Source of the DNA: Zasmidium citrigriseum | Taxonomy: Eukaryota > Ascomycota > Dothideomycetes > Mycosphaerellales > Mycosphaerellaceae | Reading direction: 5' to 3' | DNA: 64,000 nt | NCBI GenBank assembly: GCA_002786025.1 | Contig: NHNW01000026.1 | Location: 434,001-498,000, forward strand | In this document: piece by piece, positions 62,448 through 64,000 of the stretch | How positions within the stretch are numbered: the stretch's first letter is position 1 | Layout: each line of letters begins with the position of its first letter | The notes under the pieces: generated by a model | What the model saw: only the letters and a program-made list of their open reading frames with translations | Databases searched by the model: none | What the model was told of the DNA's origin: nothing | Program-made: the position numbers and the translations under genes

Positions 62448-63781
62448 TTAGGAAGCAGCCTTGGCCTCGCCCTCGGCTGGTGGCTCTGCCGCTGGCTCTG
62501 GTGCCTTCTCCTCGCCCTTGGCCTCGCCTGCAGCAGCGTCTGGCTCGCCGCCGTCCGAAGAGGTCCAGAGGGTGAGGTTGTCACGGAGGAGCTGCATGAT
62601 GAGGGTGCTGTCGCGGTAGGACTCCTCGGACAAGCTGTCGAGCTCGGCGATGGCGTCGTCGAAGGCCTGCTTGGCGAGGTGGCATGCACGGTCGGGTGAG
62701 TTGAGGATCTCGTAGTAGAAGACGGAGAAGTTCAGGGCGAGACCCAGGCGGATGGGGTGGGTAGGGGTGAGCTCGGTCTGAGCAACGTCGGTGGCGTTCT
62801 GAGACATGAATTAGCTCCTGTCATGACAACGTGGACTGTCGCACAGAAATGGCGTACCTTGTAGGCCTCGTGGGCGGCAGTGGCAGCGGTCTTGCGCTTC
62901 TCGCCGGAAGCGAACTCGGCAAGGTAGCGGTGGTAGTCACCCTTCCTGTGAGTCACGCCGTCAGCATGCACCTTCGAATAAAGTATCCTAGGGTATAGAT
63001 ATTGCGAATACGCACATCTTATGGTAGAAGACCTTGCTCTCGCCCGTCTCGGCCTTGGGGATGAGGCTCTCGTCGAGCACATCGAGGACGTCTTGGCAGA
63101 CCTTCTCGAGCTCGGTCTCGATCTTCTGGCGGTAGTCGCGGATGATGCCGACGTGCTTGTCCGAGCCCTTGGCCTCCTCCTTCTGCTCGATGCTGGAGAT
63201 GATGCGCCACGAGGCACGACGCGTGCCGACCACGTTCTTGTAGGCCACGGAGAGAAGGTTGCGCTCGTCGACAGTGAGCTCGCCGCCGATCTGCGGTACA
63301 TGTTAGTCACGGAACAGCGTCTGGCGGTGATTTGAATGGTCGGGAGGTTGGCAGCGGGCGGCGCTGGGATGGGAGGAGCTTATCGGTGGGCGTACCTTTG
63401 CGACTTCCTGTTTTCACATGTCAGCGGTCAGTCCATGTATTCTGCACCAAACCTCGCCAAGCTCACCTTCATGTACGTGACCATCTCTGCGAGCACAAGT
63501 CAGCCATTGTTTCACGCCTGTCACATCGCAATCAGATGACGTACCATCGTAACGCTCAGCCTGCTCGCACAGCCGTGCGAGGAAAGTCTTGCTGTTGCAG
63601 GGTCAGTAGGCGGCTCGGATGCAGACGCATGGTGGTGGATATTGGTACCTCTCGCGCTGTAGGAGTCACAAGTCAGCCATCAGTTCAGCAAGATCAGTGT
63701 GCGTGTTGAGATGGGGGGTTGAGGGATATGCGATGGAGGCATTGCGGGCGCGGGGGAGCGGTGACGTACCTCGCTAGCCAT
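62448..63781 (-). CDS. 14-3-3 protein, 270 aa, eight exons
   Basis: Exons 63781-63770, 63656-63649, 63591-63545, 63486-63467, 63407-63396, 63290-63016, 62945-62858 and 62798-62448 join perfectly in frame to give [20 protein letters not shown] at the start and the 14-3-3 signatures [20 protein letters not shown] and [23 protein letters not shown] [17 protein letters not shown]. All phosphopeptide-groove residues I can place (the Lys/Arg/Arg-Tyr cluster) are present. Exons 2 (8 nt) and 5 (12 nt) are micro-exons. The acidic Glu/Ala/Pro-rich tail of about 35 residues is typical of fungal 14-3-3. The protein binds phosphoserine partners in signalling and the cell cycle. Strong match to the BMH/artA group. 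Confidence 0.96.
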
Positions 63782-64000
63782 GATTTCTTCGTCGTCAGGA
63801 GTTGGATGATGCGAATTGCGGTGGTGGATCGAGGAATGTGGTAGGTGTGGATGTGTTGGGGGTGGTGTTGGCGGATTGTTGACGGAGTGATGTCTTGTTT
63901 GCGCGGGCGTGGAAGGTTTGGAAGGGTGCAGGCGCAAGCGCAGCCGGCAAAAAGCTTTGACCCTCACTGGCTGCCTCAGGCCACAATCACCTGCTTCAGC
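63782..64000. other. 14-3-3 promoter region
   Basis: About 220 bp upstream of the 14-3-3 start, running to the window edge. Nothing else recognised. Confidence 0.5.

Overview
The window is nuclear DNA from a filamentous ascomycete, most likely a Dothideomycete of the Mycosphaerella type; that placement is inference. The evidence is short introns of about 50-60 bp with GTRNGN donors, two HET-domain genes, a CBM18-bearing glyoxal oxidase, a secreted tyrosinase, and one LTR retrotransposon damaged by transitions as in repeat-induced point mutation (RIP). Gene models are spliced by eye; each model quoted with exons keeps frame through every junction and sums to a multiple of three.

Left arm (1-25.2 kb). 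An ASH1-type histone methyltransferase runs off the left edge. It is followed by a C2H2 zinc-finger protein, an acyl-protein-thioesterase-like hydrolase, a HET protein, a 3-hydroxyacyl-CoA dehydrogenase-like gene with an in-frame stop, a class III CoA-transferase, a mitochondrial HAD phosphatase and a tartrate/D-malate dehydrogenase-like enzyme. Next comes a tandem trio of small paralogues with mitochondrial-type N-termini (17.2-20.3 kb), a second HET protein and a glyoxal oxidase with two chitin-binding domains.

Centre (25.86-32.23 kb). A complete Ty1/copia element lies on the minus strand. It has 126-bp LTRs with 8-bp inverted ends, a 5-bp target duplication (CAGGT), a half-tRNA(iMet)-type primer site, a polypurine tract and ordered remnants of gag, protease, integrase, reverse transcriptase and RNase H. 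Its 3' part also carries a possible opposite-strand ORF of 285 codons.

Right arm (33-64 kb). This holds a small secreted effector-like protein, a protein with an F-box-like motif, a GPI-anchored fasciclin protein, a secreted tyrosinase, a divergent pair of Hsp70-like ATPase and AIG1-type GTPase, an unknown coiled-coil protein, a Rossmann-fold protein, LSm5 in five exons, and a 1420-residue coiled-coil plus WRN-type exonuclease protein. A four-copy tandem array of an unrecognised family follows (53.2-61.1 kb), then a 14-3-3 gene with 8- and 12-nt exons.

Conserved housekeeping genes (ASH1, LSm5, 14-3-3, exonuclease) therefore frame accessory stretches. The two tandem families, the HET genes and the decayed retroelement are the most unusual content. 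I recognised no complete pathway or secondary-metabolite cluster.
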